Shown: positions 50,706 to 60,146 of the stretch, one piece after another
Layout: every line of letters begins with the position of its first letter
Position numbering within the stretch: the first letter of the stretch is position 1
Assembly: GCF_010726245.1 (NCBI RefSeq)
Contig: NZ_AP022561.1
Span: forward strand, 5,518,001 to 5,582,000
Direction of reading: 5' to 3'
Length of the DNA stretch: 64,000 bases
DNA from: Mycolicibacterium aichiense
GTDB taxonomy: Bacteria > Actinomycetota > Actinomycetes > Mycobacteriales > Mycobacteriaceae
Notes under the pieces: generated by a model
The model's input: the letters and a program-made list of their open reading frames with translations, nothing else
What the model was told of the DNA's origin: nothing
Databases searched by the model: none
Position numbers and translations under genes: made by a program

Positions 50706-53700
50706 GTGTCGGGACAGCAGTCACACAAGCGCGCACGCGCACCACGTCAGAACAACCGTCGGTTGATCCCCTTCCAGTGGCTGGGTGCTGGAGCGATCGC
50801 CGTGGGAATCGGTGCGGGCCTAGCCGGCGCTACCGGAATTGCGCACGCCGACGGTGACTCGGCTGCCGCCCCGGGCGGCTCCCCGGCTGACCGAGCCTCG
50901 GCGGCATCATCACCCGGACCGAAGGCGACCACCAAGACGTCACGCACGGGATCATCGAAGACCGGGGTCAGTGCTCGTGTGCAACCGTCGCGTGCGTCCA
51001 ACGTGCTCGGCTCCGTGAAGTCCAAGCGGCCCGTCACCGTCGCGACCAAACCGTCAGGCGACCAAACCCCGGGCGCCCCAAATGCCGAGGTGCTGGCGGC
51101 GGAGCTAACGGCCACCACCCGCCGCGACACCGCGGCATCGCCCGACAAAACGAGGGCACCCGAGAAAACGGCGGCCGCGATCTCTGCGCCCGTCGCCAAC
51201 CCACCCGCCGAAATCAGTCGCGAAAAGACTGTCGCCGAAATCAACATGTCGGTCGGCTGGGTTCCGGGCGTCGGCACACTCGTCAATGGGATAAGCCTGG
51301 TATCGGATTTCGTCGACTTCACCAAAGCGGCGCTCCGCGGCGATGCCGTGGATATGCGCGACGAAATCGGCGACATGGCCCTCGACGTGGTCGGGATGAT
51401 TCCGGTGATCGGGGCGCCTGTGGCGGCGACGATCTACCGGTCAACGGTGCCGGGCAATCGCGCTCCTCGCCCCGTCGACGACAGCTACAGCATCGACCAG
51501 GACACGCAGCTCACCGGCAATGTGTTGACCAACGACACCGACGCCGACGGTGACACCCTGACCGCCACGGTCGACGATGGCCCCAGTCATGGCAGCCTCA
51601 CCCTGAACAGCAACGGATCGTTCACTTACACGCCGGATGAAAACTACTACGGCACAGACAGTTTCAGTTACATCGCCTCGGACGGCAACGGCGGCACCGC
51701 AGTTGCAACCGCCTCCATCGCGGTCAAGTACGTCGCTCCCCCACCCGTCGTCGACCAGCAACATCCGTACACGATCGACGTAACCGACCCCGCGACCGGA
51801 ACGATCAGCGGGCACTTCAACGTCACCCACGACAAGCCCTTCACCTATCACGTGGTCGGCGCACCGGATCCGGCCCTGGGCAGCTTCGAGCTCAATGAAC
51901 AAACCGGCGAGTGGACCTTCACCCCGAATCCACGCACCCGCGTCCTCGCCGGTACTCTTGGGCCGACTTCTCCTGCGGCAGTGAAGCTTTCATTCTCGGC
52001 CACCGCCACCGACGGTATAGCCACTACGGCACCGATCGTGGTGACCGAACACATCGCCGGGGCCGACCGTGCCGCGCTTTCGTTGCCGCCCGGCACGATG
52101 CCGGTGCTGTCATTCGTCGATTCCCGCACCGGTAACGCCTACATCTTTGGTTATCGCGGGAACCTCATCGACGCCCCCGACGATCAGAGCGTCTCCTACC
52201 TGGCCGCAGTCATCCACGCCGACGGCACGTCAAGCATCCCGTCCGGCGCCAGTCCAGTATCCGGTCTGGTGCGCGAGGCGTTCGCCGTCGGTGACACCAC
52301 CTTTGTGGTGTCGCAGACAGGTGGCGACGAATCCAGCTTCCAGACTTACCTCTCGATATTGGGGTCAGACGGCCTGACTCCTCTCGGTGAGCCGATTCCT
52401 GGCGACTTCAGACAACCGCTGACGGTTGCCGGCACGACCTACCTGGTGACTCAGGCCGGCACCTACGAATCCGGCTACCAGACCAACCTAACCGCGCTGG
52501 GACCCGGCGGCGTCACCTCGACGACCGAGATACCCGGCACGTTCAACGACCACAAGCTCATCATCGGCGACACCACCTACCTGGTGACTCAGACCGGCAC
52601 TTACGAATCCGGCGACCAAAGCCACCTAACCGCGCTGGGACCCGGCGGCGTCACCTCGACGACCGAGATACCCGGCACGTTCAACGACCGCACGCTCGTC
52701 GTCGGCGGCACCACTTACTTGGTGACTCATGCCGGCACGTACGACACCGGCTACCAAACCCACCTGACCACGGTGGGACCCAACGTCATGACAGCGACGA
52801 CGTCGATACCCGGGGAGTTCTACGAAGACTCCAGCGGTTATTCAATCGTCAAGGGCGACATCACCTACATTGTGACGCAGTCGGGCAAGTACGACACGGG
52901 CTACGACACCAACGTCACGGCATTGGGCCCTGACGGTGGGACGCCCACCGTGACGATCCCCGGCTGGTCCTGGGGCGGTCCGATCAATATCGGCGACACC
53001 ACGTATCTGCTCGTCCCCACGCAGTCGGGCAATGTGACCCAGGCGGTGGCGTTGACGTCTGCCGGCGCCACACCCGTGGGATCGATTCCCGGTGTGCTGA
53101 GCGGGGATCCGATCGTGGTCGGCGACACCACGTACTTCATCTCGCACATCGGCGACTCCGGTGTGGCCGCGACGTGGCAGTCCGTGGTGACGACGCTGGC
53201 ACCGACGCCGGGCGGGGTCACGGTGATCGGTGATCCGATCCCGGGATACCGGTGGGCGATGCGCCCAATCGTTGTCGGTGACACCACCTACCTGGTGACG
53301 GAAACCTGGAACTCCTCGGTCGGATACGAGACCCACCTGACCGCTTTACTGCCGGACGGTGTGGCGCCACTTGGCCCCGCCATCCTCGGCACCGTGAGCG
53401 GAAACCCGACCGTCGTGGTGGTCGGCGAAACCTCATACCTGATCACGACAGCGAGGTACTACTGGAACTCCGACGGGACCTACGCCTACACCAGGACCTT
53501 CCTGACCGCGGTGCAGCCCGAAGGACTGACCCGATGGGGTGACCCGGTGGACGGGTACCCGGGCATCGCTCCGATCACGATCGGAGACACCACGTATCTC
53601 GTGATGGAGACCGATGATTCGCCTGACGGCTACCGGCTGCAGTTGGTATCGGTCACGGCCAGCGGCGTCACACCGATCGGCGCCCCGACATCGGGACGGG

Positions 53701-54566
53701 TGAATTCCCACAGCGAGTTCGACATGATCGTCGTCGGCGACACCACATATCTGATGGTGGAAACTCCCGATTCCGCCGGCGGTCACCAAACCTCACTTGT
53801 GAAGGTACAGCCCGGCGGACTCACCGCGGTGCCAGGCACATTGCCAGGACATCCGGTCAGCGTCCCGATCGTGGTCGGCGACACCACCTATTTGGTAACT
53901 CAGACAGGCCAATACGATTCGGCCCAAACCCATTTCACCGCATTAAATCCCCAGGGCGTCTTGCAGCTCGCCTATACCGTCTCCGGCACATTGGCGTATG
54001 AACCGCTCATTGTCGCGGGTGATCTCACCTATGTGAAGACGGACGGATGGGAGGCAACGGGCGAGGGCAGCCACTCCACGAATCACGTTTACGTCACTGC
54101 GTTGACACCCGAAGGTCCGTCGTCGGTGGACTATCCCGTGCAATACGGTGAACCAGCGATCGTCGTCGGCGACACCACATACCTAGTGTCGACGGTGTTT
54201 CCGGACGAATCCGGCATCGGAACCGATACCACCAAGACCTACATCGTGGCGCTGACACCCCATAGCGCGATGCAACTCAACGAGCCGGTAAGAGGCTATA
54301 ACTACTCGCTCAGTCCGTTCGTCATCGGCGACGCCACCTACAGCGTGTTCACCTCGTACCCCGATGACGTCGACGACGTCGACGACGTCACGACCTACCT
54401 CGTGGCGATGACGGCCGACGGCCCGGCGCTGGTAGAGCCGTTCCCCGGGCTGGCACCGTTCTATATGGATCCGATCTTCACTCTCGGGGATACCACGTAC
54501 GTGACTACGACTTCAGGGGTGTGGGCGATCGGTGTCGACGCGCCAAGCCCCGCCAGCCGGTTGTAA
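50706..54566 (+). CDS. Large exported repeat protein with cadherin-like domains and 16 GDTTY repeats
   Basis: 1286 residues from GTG 50706. A signal peptide occupies residues 1-48 (basic start, hydrophobic core, cleavage at AHA-DG). Residues 50-185 are Ser/Thr/Ala/Pro-rich. A hydrophobic module follows at about 185-250 (GWVPGVGTLVNGISLVSDF). One tandem-95/cadherin-like Ig domain lies at about 253-345 (DQDTQLTGNVLTNDTDADGD) and a second beta domain at 350-450. The rest, about 527-1286, contains sixteen units of 43-53 residues, each with a [VI]GDTTYLV strand and a GYQT.LTAL strand, suggesting beta-propeller or beta-helix folding. It has no known enzymatic motif. It lies between mmpL3 and the PerM-like gene, where M. 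tuberculosis has no such gene. Surface adhesion or binding is only a guess. Confidence 0.8.
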   Translation: MSGQQSHKRARAPRQNNRRLIPFQWLGAGAIAVGIGAGLAGATGIAHADGDSAAAPGGSPADRASAASSPGPKATTKTSRTGSSKTGVSARVQPSRASNVLGSVKSKRPVTVATKPSGDQTPGAPNAEVLAAELTATTRRDTAASPDKTRAPEKTAAAISAPVANPPAEISREKTVAEINMSVGWVPGVGTLVNGISLVSDFVDFTKAALRGDAVDMRDEIGDMALDVVGMIPVIGAPVAATIYRSTVPGNRAPRPVDDSYSIDQDTQLTGNVLTNDTDADGDTLTATVDDGPSHGSLTLNSNGSFTYTPDENYYGTDSFSYIASDGNGGTAVATASIAVKYVAPPPVVDQQHPYTIDVTDPATGTISGHFNVTHDKPFTYHVVGAPDPALGSFELNEQTGEWTFTPNPRTRVLAGTLGPTSPAAVKLSFSATATDGIATTAPIVVTEHIAGADRAALSLPPGTMPVLSFVDSRTGNAYIFGYRGNLIDAPDDQSVSYLAAVIHADGTSSIPSGASPVSGLVREAFAVGDTTFVVSQTGGDESSFQTYLSILGSDGLTPLGEPIPGDFRQPLTVAGTTYLVTQAGTYESGYQTNLTALGPGGVTSTTEIPGTFNDHKLIIGDTTYLVTQTGTYESGDQSHLTALGPGGVTSTTEIPGTFNDRTLVVGGTTYLVTHAGTYDTGYQTHLTTVGPNVMTATTSIPGEFYEDSSGYSIVKGDITYIVTQSGKYDTGYDTNVTALGPDGGTPTVTIPGWSWGGPINIGDTTYLLVPTQSGNVTQAVALTSAGATPVGSIPGVLSGDPIVVGDTTYFISHIGDSGVAATWQSVVTTLAPTPGGVTVIGDPIPGYRWAMRPIVVGDTTYLVTETWNSSVGYETHLTALLPDGVAPLGPAILGTVSGNPTVVVVGETSYLITTARYYWNSDGTYAYTRTFLTAVQPEGLTRWGDPVDGYPGIAPITIGDTTYLVMETDDSPDGYRLQLVSVTASGVTPIGAPTSGRVNSHSEFDMIVVGDTTYLMVETPDSAGGHQTSLVKVQPGGLTAVPGTLPGHPVSVPIVVGDTTYLVTQTGQYDSAQTHFTALNPQGVLQLAYTVSGTLAYEPLIVAGDLTYVKTDGWEATGEGSHSTNHVYVTALTPEGPSSVDYPVQYGEPAIVVGDTTYLVSTVFPDESGIGTDTTKTYIVALTPHSAMQLNEPVRGYNYSLSPFVIGDATYSVFTSYPDDVDDVDDVTTYLVAMTADGPALVEPFPGLAPFYMDPIFTLGDTTYVTTTSGVWAIGVDAPSPASRL
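52288..54510 (+). repeat. Sixteen protein repeats of about 49 residues
   Basis: Repeat cores ([VI]GDTTYLV and variants) begin near 52288, 52429, 52564, 52702, 52852, 52990, 53119, 53275, 53422, 53581, 53737, 53875, 54018, 54168, 54328 and 54487. Units two to four are nearly identical even at the DNA level (shared run beginning ACCGCGCTGGGACCCGGCGG), which points to recent duplication. Confidence 0.75.
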
Positions 54567-54580
54567 TCCATACAGAACTC

Positions 54581-54634
54581 AGCGCGGACAAGTCAGACCA
54601 GATGTCGCTCTGGGTCTGACTCGACGCCCGCGCT
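54581..54634. terminator. Bidirectional terminator-like hairpin between convergent genes
   Basis: Nine-base arms AGTCAGACC (54591-54599) and GGTCTGACT (54613-54621), nested within seven-base arms AGCGCGG (54581-54587) and CCGCGCT (54628-54634). It fills the gap between the repeat-protein stop and the PerM-like stop. Confidence 0.65.
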
Positions 54635-55787
54635 AGTCCTTCTCGCGCTTCGGCGGGACGACGTCGGGCTCGGCGTTGAGGATGATGCCGTCATCGTTCT
54701 CCTCGAGCGCGGCGGCTTCCTCGGCTGGATCGTCGGCCACCAGAACCCGAATGGCGCTGTTGAGGAATGCCACCAACGGCACCGAGAGCAGCGCGCCGAC
54801 GATGCCGGCCAGCACGGCACCGGCCGAGATGGCGAGCACGATCGCCAGCGGGTGGATGGACACCGCCCGGCCCATCACCAGCGGCTGCAGAATGTGCGCC
54901 TCCAGCTGCTGCACCGCGATGATCAGCCCCAGCGTGATCGCCGCGTAGACGACACCTTTGGCCAGCAGCGCGACCACCACCGCGAGGAATCCGGTGACCA
55001 CGGCGCCCACCAAGGGGATGAACGCACCGAGGAAGACCAAGGAGGCCAGGGGCAGCGCCAGCGGGATGCCCATGATCGCCAGGCCGGTGCCGATACCGAC
55101 GGCGTCCACGAGTGCGACGAGCGCGGTGGCCCGCACGTAGCCGATCAGCGAGCCGAAGCCGGCCCGGCCTGCGTCCCGCACCCGCTCGCGGGCGTGCGAC
55201 GGAATGATCTTGGTGACGAAGCTGTAGATGTTGCGGCCGCCGTGCAGCAGGAAGATCAGGGTGAACAGCACCAGCAGTGCGCCGGTGACGAGCTCGGTGA
55301 GGGTGGCCGCTGTTGACAGGGCGCCGGTGGTCAGCTGCTCCTGGTTGTCGCGCAGCGCCTTGATGGCCGTGTTGCCTGCGTTGTCGATCTGTTCGCGACT
55401 CAGGTGCGCAGGGCCGTCGACGAGCCAGCGCCGCAAGCCGTCGATGCTGTAGGTGACCTGTTCCACCAGCCCGGGCAGGCCCGAAACGAATTGGCTGACA
55501 ACGAAAGTCAAAATCCCACCGAAGATCGCGAAGCCGCCGAGGAGGATCAGGGCCACCGCCCCGCCCCGCGGAGCTCCGCGACGGTCGAGCCAGTCCACGG
55601 CAGGCAGCAGCAGAGCCGCCAGCATGGTGGCCAGGGCCACCGGAACCACGATGACCTCGAGGCGGCTGACGACCCACAGCAAGGCCACGATGGCCGCCCC
55701 GACGACCAGCAGACGCCAAGACCACGCTGCGGTTTTACGAAGGAAGGGATCGACCGAGTCGTCGTCCGAAACGCGGGTGGCCGGCAT
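54633..55787 (-). CDS. AI-2E / PerM-family membrane protein (Rv0205-like)
   Basis: 384 residues with about seven or eight transmembrane helices. Two helices occur at residues about 20-65, a long soluble loop of about 100 residues follows ([18 protein letters not shown]), then a C-terminal helical bundle with the conserved [31 protein letters not shown] and a final ...[17 protein letters not shown]. This is the AI-2E transporter/PerM superfamily, whose members include putative permeases and Na+/H+ antiporters. Substrate unknown. In M. tuberculosis the equivalent gene lies beside mmpL3. Confidence 0.85.
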   Translation of the reverse strand: MPATRVSDDDSVDPFLRKTAAWSWRLLVVGAAIVALLWVVSRLEVIVVPVALATMLAALLLPAVDWLDRRGAPRGGAVALILLGGFAIFGGILTFVVSQFVSGLPGLVEQVTYSIDGLRRWLVDGPAHLSREQIDNAGNTAIKALRDNQEQLTTGALSTAATLTELVTGALLVLFTLIFLLHGGRNIYSFVTKIIPSHARERVRDAGRAGFGSLIGYVRATALVALVDAVGIGTGLAIMGIPLALPLASLVFLGAFIPLVGAVVTGFLAVVVALLAKGVVYAAITLGLIIAVQQLEAHILQPLVMGRAVSIHPLAIVLAISAGAVLAGIVGALLSVPLVAFLNSAIRVLVADDPAEEAAALEENDDGIILNAEPDVVPPKREKD

Positions 55788-55914
55788 GCGGCCAAGCGTA
55801 ATGGGAGATGGTCCGAATGCTTGCCGAACTTCGTGTGACGCGATTCGGCGCCCATTGCAAGACGATCGTCACCCCGAACAGCTCGTCGACTGCGGCCACC
55901 TAGGCAGACCGGTC

Positions 55915-55949
55915 CGACATCCCGCGGCGGACACCGTCGCGGGATGTCG
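55915..55949. promoter_or_regulatory. Perfect 12-base inverted repeat upstream of the YbhN-like gene
   Basis: CGACATCCCGCG (55915-55926) and CGCGGGATGTCG (55938-55949), 11-base loop, ending 20 bases before the GTG at 55970. It could be an operator, or a 5' leader hairpin that hides the ribosome site. Confidence 0.55.
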
Positions 55950-55969
55950 ACGGCGTTACCCTGATCTGC

Positions 55970-57145
55970 GTGTCCTACGACGCGTCGGTGAACGCCGCCC
56001 GCGAGGATCACGGCCCCCCGGCGCGCGGGAAGTACTGGTGGGTCCGCTGGGCGGTGCTCGGCGTCGCGCTGATCGTGCTGGTCGTCGAGGCCACCCTGGT
56101 GTGGGATCAACTGGCCAAAGCCTGGACGAGCCTGATCTCGGCGAACGGCTGGTGGGTGCTGGCGGCGGCGGCCGCGGCCATGCTGTCGATGCACAGCTTC
56201 GCCCAGATCCAGCGCACGCTACTGCGCTCGGCCGGGGTGATCGTCCACCAGTGGCGCTCCGAAGCGGCGTTCTACGCAGGCAATGCGCTGAGCACCACGA
56301 TGCCCGGCGGTCCCGTGCTCTCCGCGACGTTCGTCTACCGGCAGCAGCGGCTGTGGGGCGCCTCCCCGGTGGTCGCGTCATGGCAGCTGGTGATGTCCGG
56401 TGCGCTGCAGGTAGTCGGGCTGGCACTGCTGGGTCTCGGCGGCGCATTCCTGTTGGGCGCCAAGAACAATCCGTTCTCGCTGCTGTTCACCCTCGGCGGG
56501 TTCATCGCCCTGCTGTTGCTCGCGCAGGCAGTGGCGACCCGGCCCGAACTCATCGACGGCATCGGCGTCAAAGTCCTGGGCTGGGTCAACTCGGTACGCG
56601 GCAAGCCCACCGACACCGGTTTGCGCCGGTGGCGCGAAACCCTCAACCAACTCGAATCGGTCAGCTTGAGCCGCCGCACCCTCGGGGTGGCGTTCGGCTG
56701 GTCGTTCTTCAACTGGGTGTGCGACGTGGCGTGCCTGGCGTTCGCCGCCTACGCCACCGGCGGGCGGCCGTCGCTGGCCGGTCTGACCGTCGCCTATGCC
56801 GCCGCCCGCGCGGTCGGCTCGATCCCGCTGATGCCGGGCGGCCTGCTGGTCGTGGAGGCCGTGCTCGTGCCCGGACTGGTCTCCAGCGGAATGGCGCTGT
56901 CCGGAGCCATCTCGGCGATGCTGATCTATCGGCTGGTCAGCTGGATCTTCATCTCGACGATCGGCTGGGTGGTGTTCTTCTTCCTGTTCCGCACCGAAGG
57001 CCCCCTGGACCCGGACGCCGTCGCCGACGAGATCGCCGCGGCCGAAGCCGAAAACGGCACCGCCGTCGACGACCCTGCCGACACCGCGCTGCAGGGCCCG
57101 GTACCGCCGCCGTGCCCGGACCCCGACGACGACGCCCGGCCCTGA
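55970..57145 (+). CDS. YbhN/UPF0104-family membrane protein (LPG-synthase TM-like), Rv0204c-like
   Basis: 391 residues from GTG 55970. About eight hydrophobic segments span residues 25-330. Conserved blocks ALSTTMPGGPVLSATFVYRQQ and GSIPLMPGGLLVVEAVLVPGL are the glycine/proline-rich loops of the lysylphosphatidylglycerol-synthase-type flippase domain. The C-terminus is a charged tail. The catalytic synthase domain of MprF is absent, so the protein may be a lipid flippase or membrane organiser rather than an enzyme. Its order with the PerM-like gene follows Rv0204c-Rv0205. Confidence 0.8.
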   Translation: MSYDASVNAAREDHGPPARGKYWWVRWAVLGVALIVLVVEATLVWDQLAKAWTSLISANGWWVLAAAAAAMLSMHSFAQIQRTLLRSAGVIVHQWRSEAAFYAGNALSTTMPGGPVLSATFVYRQQRLWGASPVVASWQLVMSGALQVVGLALLGLGGAFLLGAKNNPFSLLFTLGGFIALLLLAQAVATRPELIDGIGVKVLGWVNSVRGKPTDTGLRRWRETLNQLESVSLSRRTLGVAFGWSFFNWVCDVACLAFAAYATGGRPSLAGLTVAYAAARAVGSIPLMPGGLLVVEAVLVPGLVSSGMALSGAISAMLIYRLVSWIFISTIGWVVFFFLFRTEGPLDPDAVADEIAAAEAENGTAVDDPADTALQGPVPPPCPDPDDDARP

Positions 57146-57172
57146 TCGGCGGGCGTGTGCTTGAATCCGAGC

Positions 57173-57550
57173 ATGGCAGTTCGTAGGGACATCCGCCCGG
57201 CGGTACTGGCGCTGGCCGGCGACATCGTCTGCGTGGTGGTGTTCTGCGCGATCGGTCGCCGCAGCCACGCCGAGGGCCTGACGCTTGCCGGAATCGCCGA
57301 GACGGCATGGCCGTTTCTGTCCGGCACCCTGGCCGGTTGGCTGATCTCCCGGGCCTGGCGGGCACCGACCGCGATCGCGCCGACCGGCCTGATCGTCTGG
57401 CTTTCGACCGTCGTGGTGGGAATGGTGTTGCGCAAGGCCAGTTCTCAGGGCGTTGCGGTGAGCTTCATCATCGTCGCGTCGGTAGTGACGGCGGTGCTGC
57501 TGTTGGGCTGGCGCGGCATCGCCGCCGTCGTCGCCAAACGCAGCGGCTAG
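57173..57550 (+). CDS. DUF3054 small membrane protein
   Basis: 125 residues from ATG 57173. Four hydrophobic helices are spread over residues 10-115 (VLALAGDIVCVVVFCAIGR, then FLSGTLAGWLIS, LIVWLSTVVVGMVLR and VSFIIVASVVTAVLLLGWR). The pattern RxSHAEGLTLAGIAETAWPFL is the DUF3054 hallmark. Function unknown. It ends convergent with the sensor kinase gene (four-base overlap) and is not part of the M. tuberculosis block as I recall it. Confidence 0.75.
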   Translation: MAVRRDIRPAVLALAGDIVCVVVFCAIGRRSHAEGLTLAGIAETAWPFLSGTLAGWLISRAWRAPTAIAPTGLIVWLSTVVVGMVLRKASSQGVAVSFIIVASVVTAVLLLGWRGIAAVVAKRSG

Positions 57551-58875
57551 GACTGCCCCGCCGGGGCGACGGGTTCCGGGGCGGTCGAGACCGTCAAGAC
57601 AGCGCGCAAGCCGCCGAGCGGGCCGTCGGAGAGTTCGATGTCGCCGCCGTGCAGCGCGGCCTGCTGAGCCACCAACGCCAAGCCGAGACCTGAGCCGCCG
57701 GCGGTGGCGGTGCTGCCACGAGCGAAGCGGCCCAACACTTTTCGATGCTCTTCGGCAGGCAGGCCGCGGCCGTTGTCGTCGACGGTGATAGCCAGCAGCG
57801 GGCCCTGACGGCGGGCCCGCAGCACGATGCGGGTTGCTTCCCCGTGGGTGATCGCATTGCGCACCAGGTTGTCCACGGCCAACCGCAGCCCGGCCGGCCA
57901 GCCCCACACCGTGCCGGCCTCGTCGGCCTCCACGATGATCTCCCCCACCCCGGACCGGATGTTCTCCCGCGCAACCCGATCGAGCATCTCCGCGACATCG
58001 ATCGGCTCGCGGTCCTCGGCGCGGGCCAGCTGCCCCGACGCCAACTGCCCCAGCGCGGTGATGATGGCCTCCACCCGCCGCTGCGCGCGCGCCAGGTCGG
58101 CGACCACCTCGTCGCGCTCCTCCGGCGGCAGGTCGTGGATGCGCAGAGTGTCCAGATCGGCGCGCATCGCGGTCAGCGGGGTGCGCAGTTCGTGAGCGGC
58201 GTTGGCCGCGAAATCCTGCGCCGCCTGAAGCGAATTCGTGGTCGCCGCCTGGGCATCCGCCAACCGGTTGAGCATCGCGATCATCGCCTCGGACAGGTCC
58301 TCGGCCTCCCGGGAGCCGTGCACCGGATCGAGGCGATCGTGGCCGGTCCCCAACCGCCTGGTCTGCTCGGTGAGTTTCAGCAGCGGCCGGATCGCCGGCC
58401 CGGCCAGGATCCAGCCCAGCGCCAGCGCGACCATCACCGCGAGGCAGACGATCAACACATAGAGCGGAATCCTGGCGCGGCTCAGCAGGATACTGTCGGC
58501 GCGGATACCGATCGAGACCAGAATCCCGCCGGACTGGTCGACGTTCACCGTCCGCACCCGGTAGTCGAAGTTGTTGACGGTGACCGTCGTGGTCCCCGGC
58601 GGAAGCGGCGGCAACTGGAACCCGCGCTGGAACATGACCTGACCGGTGGACCGTGATCGTCCGGTCGTCACCACCCGGCTGGGATCACGCAGCTGTTCGG
58701 GATACATGCTGGCGTCGACGATCGAGTCCAGGCGCTTATCCAGCTGCGCCTCATCGTTGTTGGCCAGCACGACCGACGTCAGCGCCGCCAGCAGCGCGAC
58801 CACGATCGCGGCGGCCACCGCGGCGGCCAAGGCGACCCGGCTGCGCAGGGACAGGCTCTGGCCCAGTGAACTCAC
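57547..58875 (-). CDS. Sensor histidine kinase, PrrB-like
   Basis: 442 residues from GTG 58875. It has one N-terminal transmembrane helix (about residues 14-38), an extracytoplasmic domain to about 155, a second helix (about 137-165), then a HAMP linker, the dimerisation box DFAANAAHELRTPLTAMRAD with the phospho-acceptor His, and an ATPase domain (N-box LRLAVDNLVRNAITHG, G-boxes DDNGRGL and GGSGLGLAL). The sequence closely recalls M. tuberculosis PrrB (Rv0902c), including LDRKLD-like and YRVRTV segments in the sensor. It lies seven bases after the response regulator gene. Confidence 0.88.
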   Translation of the reverse strand: MSSLGQSLSLRSRVALAAAVAAAIVVALLAALTSVVLANNDEAQLDKRLDSIVDASMYPEQLRDPSRVVTTGRSRSTGQVMFQRGFQLPPLPPGTTTVTVNNFDYRVRTVNVDQSGGILVSIGIRADSILLSRARIPLYVLIVCLAVMVALALGWILAGPAIRPLLKLTEQTRRLGTGHDRLDPVHGSREAEDLSEAMIAMLNRLADAQAATTNSLQAAQDFAANAAHELRTPLTAMRADLDTLRIHDLPPEERDEVVADLARAQRRVEAIITALGQLASGQLARAEDREPIDVAEMLDRVARENIRSGVGEIIVEADEAGTVWGWPAGLRLAVDNLVRNAITHGEATRIVLRARRQGPLLAITVDDNGRGLPAEEHRKVLGRFARGSTATAGGSGLGLALVAQQAALHGGDIELSDGPLGGLRAVLTVSTAPEPVAPAGQS

Positions 58876-58882
58876 GACCGGA

Positions 58883-59602
58883 TCACGGCTCCGACCGCAG
58901 GACGTACCCGATGCCGCGCACCGTGTGGATCACCCGCGGCACACCTTCGCGTTCGAGCTTGCGCCGCAGATAACTGATGAACACGTCGGCGACGTTGGTG
59001 TCGACGTCGAAGTCGTAACCCCACACCAGCTCCAGGAGCCGCTGCCGGGACAGCACCACACCCGAGTTCTCGGCGAGTACGGCCAAGAGGTCGAACTCGC
59101 GTTTGGTCAGCTCGACCCGGTCGCCGTTGACGAACACCAGCCGTCGGGCGGTGTCGATGGTCAGTGGTCCGATCGTGACGGCGTCGGAACCCTCGTGTGA
59201 ATGCGACGCCCGCCTCAGCAGCGCATGCAATCTGGCCACCAGCTCGCCCAGATCGAACGGCTTGGTCAGATAGTCGTCGGCGCCCGCCTCCAGGCCGGCG
59301 ATCCGGTCGTTGACGGTGTCGCGTGCCGACAGCACGCAGATCGGAATGTCGTTGCCCAGTGCCCGCAGTGCGGTCACCACCGCCACACCGTCGAGCTCCG
59401 GCATCTGGACATCGAGCACCAACGCGTCGTGATTCTCGTTCGCCAACAGCCGCAACGCTTCCTTGCCGGTCGCCGCGACCCGGACGTCGAAACCCGAGTG
59501 CCGCAAACCGCGGGCAACCGAAGTCCGGACGTCCGGGTCGTCGTCGACCATCAGGACGGTGCGGCCAGCGCCTTCCTGGGCGGGCTGTTGTCCTACCCGC
59601 AC
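58883..59602 (-). CDS. Response regulator, OmpR/PrrA-like
   Basis: 239 residues from GTG 59602. The receiver domain has [10 protein letters not shown], the phospho-acceptor Asp in [13 protein letters not shown], and [28 protein letters not shown]. The C-terminal winged helix of the OmpR type has [54 protein letters not shown], almost the PrrA pattern. It forms a two-gene operon with the kinase and sits beside the haem-binding protein genes. It could regulate those genes or mmpL11; the target site is not known. Confidence 0.9.
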   Translation of the reverse strand: MRVGQQPAQEGAGRTVLMVDDDPDVRTSVARGLRHSGFDVRVAATGKEALRLLANENHDALVLDVQMPELDGVAVVTALRALGNDIPICVLSARDTVNDRIAGLEAGADDYLTKPFDLGELVARLHALLRRASHSHEGSDAVTIGPLTIDTARRLVFVNGDRVELTKREFDLLAVLAENSGVVLSRQRLLELVWGYDFDVDTNVADVFISYLRRKLEREGVPRVIHTVRGIGYVLRSEP

Positions 59603-59608
59603 CGCGGG

Positions 59609-59980
59609 TTAGGCGCCAGGAACGTCAGGAGCGTTACCGCAGCGGTTCTTCAGATCGACCAGCGGCTGGCGGATGCCCTGCAGGTCGGCCTTCACCGAAG
59701 GGTTGTAGTCCAGGTACTGCTTCACCTCGGACCGGATGGTGTCGCGCGGCGCACCCTCCAGACCGGTGAAGAACGCGTTGACGTCCGGGTGCGTGAACAG
59801 GTAGGCCGACGTCGCCGCGGACACACCCGCGGCCACACCGGCGAGGTCGGCGGCGGTGCAGTTCGGCGGCGGATCGGCCAGCGCCGACGGGGCTGCGCCA
59901 ATCAGCATCGCGCCGGCGACGGCGCCCGTGCCGATCGCTCCGACGACCGCGCGACGGGCCAGACGGGCATTAAGCAACAT
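59609..59980 (-). CDS. Exported haem-binding (Rv0203-like) protein A
   Basis: 123 residues from ATG 59980, preceded by TAAGGAG; longer frames start upstream without a ribosome site. A signal peptide ends at SALADPP (about residue 36). The mature part NCTAADLAGVAAGVSAATSAYLFTHPDVNAFF...LVDLKNRCGN has the two cysteines and helices of the Rv0203 haemophore family, which carries haem to MmpL3 and MmpL11 in M. tuberculosis. It stands six bases upstream of the response regulator on the same strand and close to mmpL11. Confidence 0.75.
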   Translation of the reverse strand: MLLNARLARRAVVGAIGTGAVAGAMLIGAAPSALADPPPNCTAADLAGVAAGVSAATSAYLFTHPDVNAFFTGLEGAPRDTIRSEVKQYLDYNPSVKADLQGIRQPLVDLKNRCGNAPDVPGA

Positions 59981-60013
59981 GCTCGGACTCCTTAGCGTTG
60001 GGAGAAGCACTGC

Positions 60014-60028
60014 CAGTAACCGGTACTG
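60014..60028. promoter_or_regulatory. Near-palindromic site upstream of haem-protein A gene
   Basis: CAGTAACCGGTACTG at 60014-60028 has 5-base arms CAGTA/TACTG around ACCGG. It lies 33 bases before ATG 59980 and is a candidate site for the neighbouring response regulator. Inferred only. Confidence 0.35.
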
Positions 60029-60146
60029 ACAGAAGAAAGCTAAGCAGAATTGCTGCAGACTTTCGCGCCTTGAGCTTAACCAATCGTAAGAATGTTCCGA
60101 TATCGCTGCTCAGGGGCAATTCTGAGCGAGCGCCGAGCGTGCCGAT

